64,000 nucleotides of DNA from contig CAVYAL010000005.1 of NCBI GenBank assembly GCA_963766505.1, positions 62,001 through 126,000 on the forward strand. Direction: 5' to 3'. Below, piece by piece: positions 1 to 9,680 of the stretch. The first letter of the stretch is position 1; every line of letters starts with the position of its first letter. The translations under genes were made by a program, and so were the position numbers. Origin of the DNA: DATIRA01 sp963766505 (GTDB lineage: Bacteria > Pseudomonadota > Gammaproteobacteria > Steroidobacterales > Steroidobacteraceae). The notes under the pieces are model-generated. The model saw only the letters and a program-made list of their open reading frames with translations. It did no database searches and was not told the DNA's origin.

Positions 1-1917
1 TAGATATCCTTGAAATCCTCGTACGCATAATCCGTCGGTACGTTGGCCGTCTTCGAGATCGACGAATCGATCCACTTCTGCGCCGCCGCCTGGATATCGA
101 CGTGCTCGGTCGGCAATACGTCTTCCGCGGTGATGAAGTAGTCCGGCAAGCGTTGCTCGCGTCCGCGCCCTGGGCGCCCGGCGGCAACGCCTCCTTGTCC
201 ACCAGTTCGCGATACGCAAGCAGTTCGAACGAAAACACGTCGACCTTTTCCTTGGTCTTCTTGCCCTGGCGGATCACGTTGCGGAAATAATGATGTGCGA
301 AGCTCGGCTCGATTCCGTTCGAGGCGTTGTTGGCCAGCGACAACGAAATCGTGCCTGTCGGCGCAATCGAGCTGTGGTGCGTGAATCGTGACCCGACCTC
401 GGCCAGCTCCTTCACCAGTTCGGGCGCTTCCGCTGCCACGCGCTGCATGTAACGGCTATAGCGTGCATGCAGAATCCGCCCGGGAACCTTGTCGCCGGCC
501 TGGTATCCGTCGCCGCGCATCTCCGGACGATGCGCGAGCATCTCTTCGGTGATTTCGAACTGCTCGTTCATGATCGGTGCAGGACCCTTCTCCTTCGCGA
601 GCTCCAGGCCTTCTTCCCAGCCGGCTATCGCGAGTTCGCGCGCGACGTCCTCCGTGAACTGCACCGCCTTTTCGTCGCCGTACTTCATGCGCAGCATCGT
701 GATCGTCGAGCCCAGCCCCAGGAAGCCCATACCGTGGCGCCGTTTGCGCTGGATCTCGTTGCGCTGCTGCGGCAGCGGCAGGCCGTTGATCTCGACCACG
801 TTGTCGAGCATGCGCGTGAACACCTTGACCACCTTGCGGAACGACTCCCAGTCGAAGCGCGCGTCCTCGGTGAACGGATCAACCACGAAACGGGTCAGGT
901 TGACGGAACCGAGCAGGCAGGAACCGTAAGGCGGCAGCGGCTGCTCGCCGCAGGGATTGGTTGCGCGGATGTTCTCGCAGAACCAGTTGTTGTTCATTTC
1001 GTTGACCTTGTCGATCAACACGAAACCGGGCTCCGCGAAATCGTACGTGGACGCCATGATGACATCCCATACGCGTCGCGCCGGCAAGGTCTTGTAGATC
1101 TTGCAGGCAACGAGCCCCTCGGGGTTGGACACGTAGTTGCCGGCTTCCGGCCATTCGCGCCACACGAACTGGCTTTCGTCAGTGATGTCGAGCTCGTCCT
1201 GCTCGACTCCTTTCGCGTGACCGGGAATGCGAGTTTCCAGTCGTCATCGTTGATGACGGCCTGCATGAACTCGTCGGTGATGAGCAACGACAGATTGAAC
1301 TGCCGCAGACGGCCGTCCTCGCGCTTGGCGCGAATGAAGTCCATGACGTCGGGATGCCCGATATCGAAAGTGCCCATCTGCGCGCCGCGGCGCCCGCCGG
1401 CCGACGAGACCGTGAAACACATCTTGTCGTAGATATCCATGAACGACAGCGGCCCGGACGTGTAGGCGCCGGCACCGGTGACGTAAGCACCCTTCGGCCG
1501 CAGCGTCGAGAATTCGTAGCCGATGCCGCAACCGGCCTTCAGCGTCAGGCCGGCTTCGTGCACCTTGTTGAGGATATTGTCCATCGAATCGCCGACGGTA
1601 CCGGACACCGTGCAATTGATCGTGGACGTCGCCGGCTTGTGCTCCTGCGCGCCTGCATTCGACATGATGCGTCCGGCCGGTATTGCGCCGCTGCGCAGCG
1701 CCCACAGGAACTCGTTGAAATAGTGTTCCCGCTTCGACTCGGGTTCGACATTCGCGAGTGCTTTCGCGACTCTCTTGTAAGTGTCGTCGATCGTCTCGTC
1801 GAGCTTCGTTCCGTCTTTTGCGATGAGCCGGTATTTGGCGTCCCAAATATCGAGCGATGCTGGCTGAAATTCGATGTCGGCGACCGTGTGCGCATCCAGA
1901 TGAACGGCAGACTTCAT
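1..1917 (-). CDS. nrdJ: Adenosylcobalamin-dependent (class II) ribonucleotide reductase, partial, two indels
   Basis: Reduces ribonucleotides to deoxyribonucleotides in the cytoplasm using an adenosylcobalamin radical. Translation from ATG 1917 follows a strong SD (AAGGGGAG, 1929-1936). Visible motifs are STINCTVSGTV (first cysteine of the redox pair), the CGIGYEF loop and, after the first indel, NPCGEQPLPPYG, which holds the catalytic Cys-x-Glu. The reading frame breaks near 1200 (FPVTRK, then EQDELDITDE in the next frame) and again near 160-180 (the DYFITAEDVLP stretch resumes in another frame). Both sides stay conserved, so I read these as sequence errors. The 3' end lies outside the window. 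The gene stands alone behind its own promoter and NrdR box. Confidence 0.9.
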
Positions 1918-2061
1918 TGGCAGAAATACTCCCCTTAACTCCCTTCGGAGACCCCGTTGTATGGCGTGCCCCAATTTTGCGAGGAAATAGATGCCCTCTC
2001 GCCGCTTGTCGATTTTCTGGCGGCGAGTGTCAGAGGTGGCCTCCGGACCCTCGTTGATTGG

Positions 2062-2077
2062 ACACAAGATGTTGTGT
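2062..2077. promoter_or_regulatory. NrdR box
   Basis: ACACAAGATGTTGTGT is an inverted repeat matching the NrdR consensus ACACWATATATWGTGT at 14 of 16 positions. It lies just downstream of the nrdJ -10, over the expected transcription start, where NrdR would repress. I did not find the second, phased box that usually accompanies it. Confidence 0.7.
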
Positions 2078-2092
2078 CCGACTAGCGTCAAG

Positions 2093-2119
2093 ATTATGCC
2101 CGTAGCCGGCCACTGTCAA
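2093..2119 (-). promoter_or_regulatory. Promoter of nrdJ
   Basis: On the minus strand a perfect -35 TTGACA (2114-2119) is followed after 15 nt by CATAAT (2093-2098), 5/6 to the -10 consensus. It sits about 175 nt upstream of the nrdJ start. The spacer is short, but no better pair is nearby. Confidence 0.6.
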
Positions 2120-2323
2120 GGGTTTGGTTGATTTTTTTGTGAGCTTTTACAGCTATAAAAACAATAGATTACGTTGATTCTCGAAGTATTTACATTAAAA
2201 AAACCCAAAAAAAAGTGACACTTTTGTGAAAATGCCGAAGCACTACATATAGTGCCATTAAGTGAAATCGTCGGCCGCCGAAAAATCAGGCAGTTAGCCG
2301 TTGGAATTCGCGTGTTTTGGCGA

Positions 2324-2348
2324 CTTGAATTGCCTTTTGAAGCCCACA
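2324..2348 (+). promoter_or_regulatory. Sigma-32-like heat-shock promoter of hsp20
   Basis: CTTGAA (2324-2329), 13 nt, then CCCACA (2343-2348) resembles the sigma-32 pattern CTTGAA - N13-17 - CCCCAT. It lies 74 nt before the hsp20 start, as expected for a heat-shock gene. The rest of 2120-2320 is AT-rich, with no gene seen. Confidence 0.45.
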
Positions 2349-2421
2349 GATTAGCGCTCAACAGCAATCGTGTGGCGGCCGCAGCGGCCTCCCCACACCC
2401 TGACGCAAGGAGTATGGAACC

Positions 2422-2862
2422 ATGAATCTGACCCGATTTGAGCCCTGGGGCATCGTTGACATGCTGCATCGGGACCTCGACCGGCTGGCCGCGCGCCACA
2501 TGCCGGCCGGCGACAGTGATGCGGTCGTGACGGACTGGGTGCCGGCGGTCGATATTATCGAGGAAAAAGAGCGTTTCGTGCTGCGCGCGGACGTACCGGG
2601 CGTCGATCCGGCTGACATCGAGGTCAGCATGGACGCGGGCGTCCTCGCCATCGCCGGCCAGCGCGCGCAGGAATCGCGGAGCGAGGATGCCGGGCTGCAG
2701 CGCATGGAGCGCGTCAGCGGACGTTTCTTCCGCCGCTTCTCCCTGCCGGATACGGCCGACGCCGAGAATATCGACGCGCAGTGCCGCAACGGTATCCTGG
2801 AGGTCTCGATTCCGAAGCAACCGCAGGTCCAGGCACGCCGCATCGAAGTGCACGCTGCCTGA
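2422..2862 (+). CDS. Small heat-shock protein, Hsp20/alpha-crystallin family
   Basis: ATP-independent holdase that binds unfolding proteins. The 146-aa product has a short N-terminal arm (MNLTRFEPWG, typical of the IbpA/Hsp20 class) and an alpha-crystallin domain from about residue 38 to 140. This includes the RADVPGVDPADIEV stretch and the late GILEVSIPK strand; a C-terminal tail with RIEVH follows. Start ATG 2422 has SD AAGGAG 11 nt upstream. A monocistronic unit is likely: nrdJ diverges on one side and degP has its own promoter downstream. Confidence 0.93.
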   Translation: MNLTRFEPWGIVDMLHRDLDRLAARHMPAGDSDAVVTDWVPAVDIIEEKERFVLRADVPGVDPADIEVSMDAGVLAIAGQRAQESRSEDAGLQRMERVSGRFFRRFSLPDTADAENIDAQCRNGILEVSIPKQPQVQARRIEVHAA

Positions 2863-2925
2863 CGTTGCGCGGTACGGGCGCGACGGTTCGTCGCGCCCGC
2901 GCATCTGATCATCGACAGGCCTGCG

Positions 2926-2952
2926 GGAACTTAAGCGCTTTGGTGGTGTCGA
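2926..2952 (+). promoter_or_regulatory. Sigma-E (RpoE)-like promoter of degP
   Basis: GGAACTT (2926-2932), exactly 15 nt, then GTCGA (2948-2952) fits the RpoE consensus GGAACTT - N15 - GTCNAA. It lies about 95 nt upstream of the DegP-like gene. RpoE control of degP/mucD is established in gammaproteobacteria. A TATAAT (2975-2980) nearby lacks a convincing -35. Confidence 0.55.
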
Positions 2953-3046
2953 CGGCATTAGGCCTATAATCGTGGATTCATCGGCGATTCAGCCGTTGTG
3001 CCGTACCCTGAGATAACGGCTTCCGAAAGCTTGAGGCAAGCAATAG

Positions 3047-4393
3047 ATGATGAAAAAGTCCCGAATCCTGATTGCCGGCGCGCTGCTGGCCCTGTCCGCG
3101 CCAACGCTGGCGGCCTTGCCGGCGATGGTCAATGACGAAAAATTGCCGAGCCTGGCGCCGCTCGTGGAGCGTGTGTCGCCGGCCGTCGTCAACATCCGGG
3201 TGAGCCAGACGGTCAGCACGGGCGGCCACTTCGGCGACGAGGCGTTTCGCCGCTTCTTCGGTTTGCCGGACATTCCCGGCGGCGGGCAGCGCGAGGTCGC
3301 GAGTGCCGGGTCCGGCGTCATTGTCGACGCCGAAAATGGTTACATCCTGACCAACCATCACGTCGTGGACCAGGCCGACCAGATCCAGATTTCGACGATC
3401 GACGGGGAGGTATTCGACGCGGAAATCGTCGGCTCGGATGCGGCGACCGACATCGCGGTCATCAAGGTGGATGCGAAAGGACTGACCGACATGCCGATCG
3501 GTGATTCGGAACGCGTCCGCGTGGGCGATTTCGTGCTCGCCATCGGCAACCCGTTCGGCCTCGGCCACACGGTGACGTCCGGAATCGTCAGCGCACTGGG
3601 CCGCAGCGGCATCAGTCGCGACGGCTACGAAGACTTCATCCAGACCGACGCCTCGATCAATCCCGGCAATTCGGGCGGCGCGCTCGTGAATCTGCGCGGC
3701 GAACTGGTCGGCATCAACTCGGCGATCATCAGCCGCACGGGCGGCAACGTCGGCATCGGTTTCGCGGTGCCGACGGAAATCGCGAACTCGATCATGCGCC
3801 AGATACTCGACTTCGGCGAGGTCCGGCGCGGACTGCTCGGCGTTTCGATTGCCGACCATCAACCCCGAGGTCGCCGAGGCGCTGAGCTCGACCGTCGACG
3901 CGGCGCCCTGATTACGCGCGTCGAGCCGGGCTCGGCGGCGGAAGACGCCGGCCTGCAGGTGGACGACATCATCGTCGGCGTCAACGACAAGAAGATCGAC
4001 GGTGCGGCGGAACTGCGCAACACGATCGGCCTGATGCGTTCTGGTGACAAGGTCGAAATCGAGTACTACCGCGACAACGACAAGCGCAAGGCGTCGACGG
4101 CGCTCGGTCAGCAGCTCGCGACCGCAAGCGTTGGCGCGGAAATCCATCCCGGGCTCGTCGGCGCACAGTTTGCCGAATCGTCGACATCGCGCGACGGCGG
4201 CGTCGAGGTTACGGCCGTCGAGCCGGGCAGCCCGGCGGCACAGCGCGGCCTGCGTGCCGGCGACGTCATTACCGCGATCAATCGGCGCCCCGTACGTTCC
4301 CTTGGCGAACTCAACGAGATTGCGTCGAGCAGCCGCATCCTGTTCTTGCTGGTGCAGCGCGGTGACCGCGCCCTGATGCTGCAGATTCGCTGA
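3047..4393 (+). CDS. degP: Periplasmic serine protease/chaperone, DegP/DegQ (Do) family
   Basis: Envelope quality-control protease. The 448-aa product has a signal peptide (residues 1-22, cleavage after LAA), an S1C protease domain with triad His105 (TNHHVV), Asp135 (TDIAVIKVD) and Ser209 (GNSGGAL), and two PDZ domains (about 255-345 and 355-445). Between about 3856 and 3898, some 14 residues are in a shifted frame. The alternative frame restores INPEVAEALSST-VDA, so two compensating indels are likely. Behind a sigma-E-like promoter and followed by a terminator, it is probably a single-gene unit. Confidence 0.93.
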   Translation: MMKKSRILIAGALLALSAPTLAALPAMVNDEKLPSLAPLVERVSPAVVNIRVSQTVSTGGHFGDEAFRRFFGLPDIPGGGQREVASAGSGVIVDAENGYILTNHHVVDQADQIQISTIDGEVFDAEIVGSDAATDIAVIKVDAKGLTDMPIGDSERVRVGDFVLAIGNPFGLGHTVTSGIVSALGRSGISRDGYEDFIQTDASINPGNSGGALVNLRGELVGINSAIISRTGGNVGIGFAVPTEIANSIMRQILDFGEVRRGLLGVSIADHQPRGRRGAELDRRRGALITRVEPGSAAEDAGLQVDDIIVGVNDKKIDGAAELRNTIGLMRSGDKVEIEYYRDNDKRKASTALGQQLATASVGAEIHPGLVGAQFAESSTSRDGGVEVTAVEPGSPAAQRGLRAGDVITAINRRPVRSLGELNEIASSSRILFLLVQRGDRALMLQIR

Positions 4394-4420
4394 CGGGCGA
4401 CAAACGATTCACCAGCGAGG

Positions 4421-4453
4421 ACCGGGGCGCCGCAAGGTGCCCCGGTCTTTTTT
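4421..4453 (+). terminator. Rho-independent terminator after degP
   Basis: An 11-bp stem (ACCGGGGCGCC pairing with GGTGCCCCGGT, one G-U) closed by a GCAA tetraloop is followed by a T8 run. Confidence 0.9.
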
Positions 4454-4541
4454 TTGGCGCGGCTTGTTGCGCAAGTTCCGGGGGCTCAGTAAGGTTTCCA
4501 TGTAGACATTCCTGCAACGCTCAAGGGACTGCGCAACAACG

Positions 4542-6533
4542 ATGTCGCCCCATTTGGCCTACCTGAAGACCGTCGCCGGCATCGTCGCCGTGCTTTGCCT
4601 GCTGCTCCCCGGAACGGCCGTCACCGCTTCGGACATCGACGAACAGCGTGAGCTGTTTCGCGAGGTCTATGCTGATGTCGAACGCGGTCGGTGGGACGTC
4701 GTCGATGCATTGAGCGCGGGGCAACGCGAGCAGCTGGAGTCGTACATTCTCTGGCCTGACCTGCGCGCCGCATGGTTCCGGGCCGCGCTGCGCAAGGCAG
4801 ACCGGGAGGACATCGAGGCCTTCCTGAGTCGCTACGGCACGCTGAAGCCTGCCAGAGAACTCCGCTATCGCTATGCCCTGCAGCTGGCGGAATCCGGGCT
4901 GCACGAGGACTTCCTCGGTGTCTACGAGGCGTACTACCAGGGGCTCGGCATCGACAGGCTCGACTGCATAGCACTGCATGCCGAGATCGGGTCCGGCAAC
5001 GGCGACCGCATCGAACACCGGGGGCGCGACCTGTGGCTCACGGGTCAAAGCCAGGCAGACGAATGCGACCCGGTATTCGACTGGATGCGCGATAACAACC
5101 AGCTGACGGATGACGACTACCGCGCTCGTTTTGCGCTGGCCATCGAAGCCCGCGAGTTCACCCGGGCGCGCTGGCTTGCGAGGTCGCTGGACGAGACCGC
5201 GCTCGAACAGGCAAACGACTGGCTCGAAGCCCGGTCGAAACCGGAGCAGTTCATCGAAACGCACGCGCGACGAGCCGACGACGAGCTGGTGCGCGAGCAG
5301 CTCGCGTATGCGATCGAGCGAATCACCTACCGGGACCCCGTGCTGGCGTCGCAGCTATGGACCCGACTGCAGGACACCTACGCGTTCCCGGCGAGCCTGC
5401 GCCATGCCACTGGGCGCCACATCGCCCTCTGGACCGCCCGCGACAATCTCCCCGCCGCTTACGATTTACTGACGAGCCTGCCGCTCGAGGCCCAGGACGA
5501 AGAAGTCATGCGCTGGCGTGCGCGCGTCAGCCTCCGCGCCGAACGCTGGACGGACCTGCTCGATGACATCGCCGTCATGACGTCGGCCGAGCGCGATTCG
5601 GACCAGTGGCAGTACTGGCGCGCCATCGCACTGGCCCGCACCGGCCGCGGCCCCGCCGCGAATGCCGTGCTGGAGCCGCTTGCTGCCGAGCGCAGCTATT
5701 ACGGCTTCCTCGCCGCCGACGAACTCGGGGTTCCCTACGTGTTCGCCCACGACACGCTCGAGGCGGACGAAGCCCTGATCGAAGCCTTGTCCCGGCAGCA
5801 GGACCTGGTGCGGGCGCGCGAGCTGTTCCTCGTCGGCCTGGACAGCCGCGGACGGTCGGAGTGGGACGCGGCGATTGCCGACCTGTCTGCCGCGGAAAAG
5901 ACGCAGGCCGCCGTGCTCGCACACCGCTGGGGCTGGCATTCGCGCGCCATCGCGACAGCAGCATCTGCCGGCCGCTACGACGACCTGGCGTTGCGCTATC
6001 CGCTGCCGTTCAGGCAATCATTCGAACAGCATGCCTCGGCGGCGAGTATCGCGACGACCTGGGCGCTCGGGATCGCCCGCAGCGAGAGCCTGTTCATGCC
6101 GGACGTCCGCTCGCGTGCCGGGGCGATCGGTCTGATGCAGCTCATGCCGGCCACCGGCCGCCAGGTCGCGCGGGAGATCAAGCTGCCCTACTCCGGGCTC
6201 GATACCCTGACGGACCCGAACCACAACATCCGGCTCGGCACGTCATACCTCGGCAGCATGGCCGCCCGGTACGATGGCAACCACGTGCTGGCCACGGCCG
6301 CCTACAATGCCGGCCCGCATCGCGTCGACCGCTGGTTGCCGCAAGCGTCGGCGATCGATGCGCGAATCTGGATCGAGAACATCCCGTTCAACGAAACCCG
6401 CGAGTACGTGCGTCGGGTCCTCGCTGCCGAGACGATTTTCCACTGGCGGATGACCGGTGAGGTGCGGCGATTGTCCGATACGCTGCCGCAGGTGCGGCCG
6501 CTGCTTGCCGACCAGCAGCTCGCGGGCCGCTAG
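4542..6533 (+). CDS. slt: Soluble lytic murein transglycosylase (Slt70 type)
   Basis: Cleaves peptidoglycan glycan strands to 1,6-anhydromuropeptides in the periplasm. The 663-aa protein has a signal peptide (about 1-29), a long alpha-helical U-domain (30-480) and a C-terminal SLT goose-lysozyme-like domain. The catalytic Glu is E515 in IARSESLF, followed by AIGLMQLMPATG and the AAYNAGPHRV motif. Length and order match the family. Its 3' end meets the convergent peptidase gene with 3 nt between the two stops. Confidence 0.92.
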   Translation: MSPHLAYLKTVAGIVAVLCLLLPGTAVTASDIDEQRELFREVYADVERGRWDVVDALSAGQREQLESYILWPDLRAAWFRAALRKADREDIEAFLSRYGTLKPARELRYRYALQLAESGLHEDFLGVYEAYYQGLGIDRLDCIALHAEIGSGNGDRIEHRGRDLWLTGQSQADECDPVFDWMRDNNQLTDDDYRARFALAIEAREFTRARWLARSLDETALEQANDWLEARSKPEQFIETHARRADDELVREQLAYAIERITYRDPVLASQLWTRLQDTYAFPASLRHATGRHIALWTARDNLPAAYDLLTSLPLEAQDEEVMRWRARVSLRAERWTDLLDDIAVMTSAERDSDQWQYWRAIALARTGRGPAANAVLEPLAAERSYYGFLAADELGVPYVFAHDTLEADEALIEALSRQQDLVRARELFLVGLDSRGRSEWDAAIADLSAAEKTQAAVLAHRWGWHSRAIATAASAGRYDDLALRYPLPFRQSFEQHASAASIATTWALGIARSESLFMPDVRSRAGAIGLMQLMPATGRQVAREIKLPYSGLDTLTDPNHNIRLGTSYLGSMAARYDGNHVLATAAYNAGPHRVDRWLPQASAIDARIWIENIPFNETREYVRRVLAAETIFHWRMTGEVRRLSDTLPQVRPLLADQQLAGR

Positions 6534-6536
6534 CCG

Positions 6537-7592
6537 CTACCCGGAATCGTCGGCGCGGGCCGCGAGTGCGACGAGGCGCGCGTCGCGTTCGCGCCGGTCG
6601 AGTTTCGCGATCCGCGCGGCCTCATCGTACAGGCAGGCGAGTTCGAGCCCGCAATCTGCGTACAGCGCCAGGAACGCCGGCACCTGGCCGTCGTAGAGCG
6701 ACATCGGCAGCAGGCGCGCGTTGTTGAGCCCGCTGGTCAGCCAGTGATCCTCGCTGCGCCCGGCCTCCCTGAGCTCGGCGCGCACCTCGGCGGCCAGTTG
6801 CGCAAGGCGCCCGGACTTGAGCTCACGTATCGTGTCCGCGTCGATGTCGCGGCCATAATAATCGGCCAGGTCGCCGCGCGCCGCTTCGACGAGTTCGACC
6901 AGGCGCCGATGCAGATCCTTCTGCGCACGGTAAGCGGCCATTTCCTCGGGCCTGCCGTTTGCCGCCAGCCACCGTTCGATACCGATTTCTTCGACAGCCG
7001 TCGCGAAGGACTCGTTGAAACCGGTGTCGTCCTTGATGTACAGCACCTGGTGGGCCAGCTCGTGGAAAAGCGTGGCCACCAGCTTGACGTCGTCCCAGTG
7101 CATCATCGTGTTCAGGACCGGATCGCTGAAGTTGCCGAGCGTTGAATACGCCGGTACGCCGCCAACTGCGACGTCGAATCCCTTCTCCTCCAGCTTGCCG
7201 GCCTCCCGGTGCGCCGCTTGCTCGGAGAAATAGCCGCGGTAGCTGACGCAACCAACGATCGGGTAGCACCACTCGCGCGCGTCCAGCGAGAACTCCGGCG
7301 CTGCAAAAACGTTCCAGACCACGTAGTCACGCTCGAGATCGGAATAGGTCCGGTAACTCTTGTTGTCCGGCAAGCCCAGCTCCTTCACCGAAAACACACG
7401 CGCTTCCTGCACGAGCCTGAGCCTGCGCCCGAGTTCGGCTTCCGTCTCCGGGCTCGCGAGGATCTCGTCGATTGGCTCCCGTTTGCTCAGAACCTCGATC
7501 TGCCCGCGCGTCGCCTGCACGTAGTAACAGGCCGACAGCAGGCAGCAGAGCCCGAGCGCGGCGAAGGTCCTTGATACGGGGTATGAAATCAC
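6537..7592 (-). CDS. Predicted zinc aminopeptidase lipoprotein (PF10023 type)
   Basis: The 351-aa protein starts with a lipoprotein signal (lipobox LLSAC, Cys22), so it is probably membrane-anchored. A zincin motif HELAHQ (His177, Glu178, His181) is followed by FNESFATAVEE, which could supply the third ligand. The family is annotated as a putative aminopeptidase; the substrate is not known to me. It diverges from cca, sharing a promoter region of only 37 nt. Confidence 0.8.
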   Translation of the reverse strand: MISYPVSRTFAALGLCCLLSACYYVQATRGQIEVLSKREPIDEILASPETEAELGRRLRLVQEARVFSVKELGLPDNKSYRTYSDLERDYVVWNVFAAPEFSLDAREWCYPIVGCVSYRGYFSEQAAHREAGKLEEKGFDVAVGGVPAYSTLGNFSDPVLNTMMHWDDVKLVATLFHELAHQVLYIKDDTGFNESFATAVEEIGIERWLAANGRPEEMAAYRAQKDLHRRLVELVEAARGDLADYYGRDIDADTIRELKSGRLAQLAAEVRAELREAGRSEDHWLTSGLNNARLLPMSLYDGQVPAFLALYADCGLELACLYDEAARIAKLDRRERDARLVALAARADDSG

Positions 7593-7629
7593 TGGCAGTT
7601 CAACAAGATCGGTTTGCTAGAATCTCGCG

Positions 7630-8859
7630 ATGCAAGTGTACCTCGTCGGTGGCGCTGTTCGTGACGAACAGCTCGGGCTTCCCGTGAAAGAGCGGGACTG
7701 GTGCGTCGTCGGCGCGACACCCGAGGAAATGAAGCAGGCCGGCTACAGGCAGGTCGGCAAGGACTTCCCTGTATTCCTGCACCCCGAGACCGGCGAGGAA
7801 TACGCGCTCGCACGCACCGAGCGCAAGACGGCTGCCGGCTATCACGGCTTCGAGTTTCACACCGACCCGGGTGTCACGATCGAGGACGATCTCGGGCGCC
7901 GCGATCTCACCATCAACGCGATTGCCAGGGATGCGAATGGCAATCTCGTGGACCCCCATGGCGGGGCCGCCGATATCAGGAACCGCATCCTGCGGCACGT
8001 GTCCGACGCGTTCGTCGAGGATCCGGTGCGTGTGCTGCGGGTGGCGCGCTTTGCTGCCCGCTTCGCCTCGCTCGGGTTCGTGATCGCACCGGAAACGATG
8101 GCGCTGATGCGCTCGATAGCGGCCAGTGGCGAGATCGATGCACTGGTTCCGGACCGCGTGTGGAAGGAAACGGAGCTGGCGCTCGTCGGCACCAACAGCC
8201 GTGTTTACTTCGAGACGCTGCGCCAGTGCGGTGCTCTCGGGATCCTGTTTCCCGAGGTCGACGCGCTGTTCGGCGTGCCGCAGCCCGAACAATGGCACCC
8301 CGAAGTCGACACGGGCCTGCACGTGATGATGGTGCTGGACCAGGCCGAAAAACTGTCCGCGGACCTCGAAGTGCGATTCGCGGCGCTCGTACACGACCTC
8401 GGCAAGGGCACGACCCGGCAGGAAGCCTGCCGAGTCACCCGGGCACGAGCGCCGCGGCAAGGAAGCTCATCCGGCGCCTGGCCGAGCGCCTGCCGGTGCC
8501 GCACGCCTGCCGCGACCTCGGCATTCTCGTGTCCGAGTACCATACGCATTGCCATCGCGCCTTCGAATTGCGTGCGACACGATCCTCAAGCTGCTGGAAC
8601 CACGGACGCCTTTCGGCGGCCGCAGCGCTTCGAACAGTTCCTGCTCGCCTGCGAGGCAGACGCGCGCGGCCGCACGGGCCTCGAAGACCGAAATTATGCG
8701 CAGACAGACCTGCTGCGAGGGGCGCTCGCAGCCGCCTTTGCGGTCGATGCGGCGTCTATCGCCCGCGGGTATGAAGGCAAGGCGATCGGCGAGGCGATCC
8801 GCCGGGAACGGCTGGCGGCCGTCGAGCGATTCAGGGCCGGGTTTCAGCCGCCGCCGTAG
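7630..8859 (+). CDS. cca: Multifunctional CCA-adding tRNA nucleotidyltransferase, indels inside
   Basis: Adds or repairs the 3' CCA of tRNAs. From ATG 7630 the class II nucleotidyltransferase head (LVGGAVRDEQLG, RRDLTINAIA, EDPVRVLRVARFAARF) is intact, followed by the HD phosphohydrolase start (VHDLGKGTT). Between about 8425 and 8600 the frame wanders: other frames carry LIRRLAERLPVPHACRDL and LGILVSEYHTHCHRAFEL. The original frame returns at AFRRPQRFEQFLLACEAD, so compensating indels are likely. The C-terminus overlaps the convergent gene by 16 nt. Confidence 0.9.
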   Translation: MQVYLVGGAVRDEQLGLPVKERDWCVVGATPEEMKQAGYRQVGKDFPVFLHPETGEEYALARTERKTAAGYHGFEFHTDPGVTIEDDLGRRDLTINAIARDANGNLVDPHGGAADIRNRILRHVSDAFVEDPVRVLRVARFAARFASLGFVIAPETMALMRSIAASGEIDALVPDRVWKETELALVGTNSRVYFETLRQCGALGILFPEVDALFGVPQPEQWHPEVDTGLHVMMVLDQAEKLSADLEVRFAALVHDLGKGTTRQEACRVTRARAPRQGSSSGAWPSACRCRTPAATSAFSCPSTIRIAIAPSNCVRHDPQAAGTTDAFRRPQRFEQFLLACEADARGRTGLEDRNYAQTDLLRGALAAAFAVDAASIARGYEGKAIGEAIRRERLAAVERFRAGFQPPP

Positions 8860-9680
8860 AAATACACCAGGACCGAGAAAAAAGTCACTTCGCCATAGTT
8901 CTCGGAGTCGTCGTAACCCAGCTCGAACTCGATGTCGTTGCGGCGGCCGATTGGCGCCAGGAAGCGTACCGAGTAGGAATTCGTGGTACTGCCCTCGACG
9001 GCGCCCTCCCACTGGCCGGCCTCGAACTCGAGGCGCTTGAGCCCGAGGTCGATGCCCAGGGCCACGCTGGCGCGATAGTCGACGAGCGTGTTGAGCAGGC
9101 TCAGACGCGTCACGGAAATCAGGTTGACAATATCGCGATTGGGGTCGAGGCGAAGATTGATGCTGTAGTCGTAGCTCATCCCCTTGAACCTGGCATCGAC
9201 AGTGTCGGACAGATCGAGACGCGCGCCGAGCCCGTAACCGTTGGCGTCGAAGTTGACCTGGCGGCGGCGGATGAAATCGAACTCCGGCAACTCGAGCTCG
9301 AAGTCGCGGAACTCGTAGTCGAAACTGAGGGAAGCGCTGCTGCCGCGGAAATACAGCGAGGCACGCGCGTCCGTGGAATCAAGCACGCTGTTGTCGCCCC
9401 AGTAGGCAAGGCCGAGCCTGACACCGGCCGGGTCGAAGAAATGATCCAGGCCGACATCGGCATACCATGTCTGCAGTGCGTCCCGGATGGGAAGCTCGAC
9501 GCTGCTGCGCGCGACGGCGGCGGAGAGCCAGGTTTCCTCGCCGACGGCAAGATCGCCCAGCACGATGCCGGCGATCCCGTCGGCCGAATCCGCCTGCACG
9601 CCGCCGGCAATCACGTACTCGCCGGCGGCCCAGCCGTTCGCCGACAGCAGCAACAGCGCGACGTACCTAGGCAAGGACAT
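8844..9680 (-). CDS. Secreted beta-rich protein, possible outer-membrane barrel, function unknown
   Basis: The 278-aa product has a signal peptide (cleavage near WAAG, about residue 20). It then shows alternating polar/hydrophobic strands, for example SASLSFDYEFRDFELEL and NDIEFELGYDDSEN, and an aromatic-rich end VLVYFYGGG, as in outer-membrane barrels. I do not recognise a family. It starts 14 nt inside the end of uppP on the same strand and may be co-transcribed with it. Confidence 0.6.
   Translation of the reverse strand: MSLPRYVALLLLSANGWAAGEYVIAGGVQADSADGIAGIVLGDLAVGEETWLSAAVARSSVELPIRDALQTWYADVGLDHFFDPAGVRLGLAYWGDNSVLDSTDARASLYFRGSSASLSFDYEFRDFELELPEFDFIRRRQVNFDANGYGLGARLDLSDTVDARFKGMSYDYSINLRLDPNRDIVNLISVTRLSLLNTLVDYRASVALGIDLGLKRLEFEAGQWEGAVEGSTTNSYSVRFLAPIGRRNDIEFELGYDDSENYGEVTFFSVLVYFYGGG

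Noticed and set aside
467..1432. Long plus-strand open frame of 321 codons
   Set aside because: It lies opposite nrdJ, has no recognisable domain, and is explained by high GC and the codon pattern of the minus-strand gene.
2102..2421. Cobalamin riboswitch upstream of the B12-dependent nrdJ
   Set aside because: The AT-rich leader lacks a B12-box-like element; the NrdR box explains regulation better.
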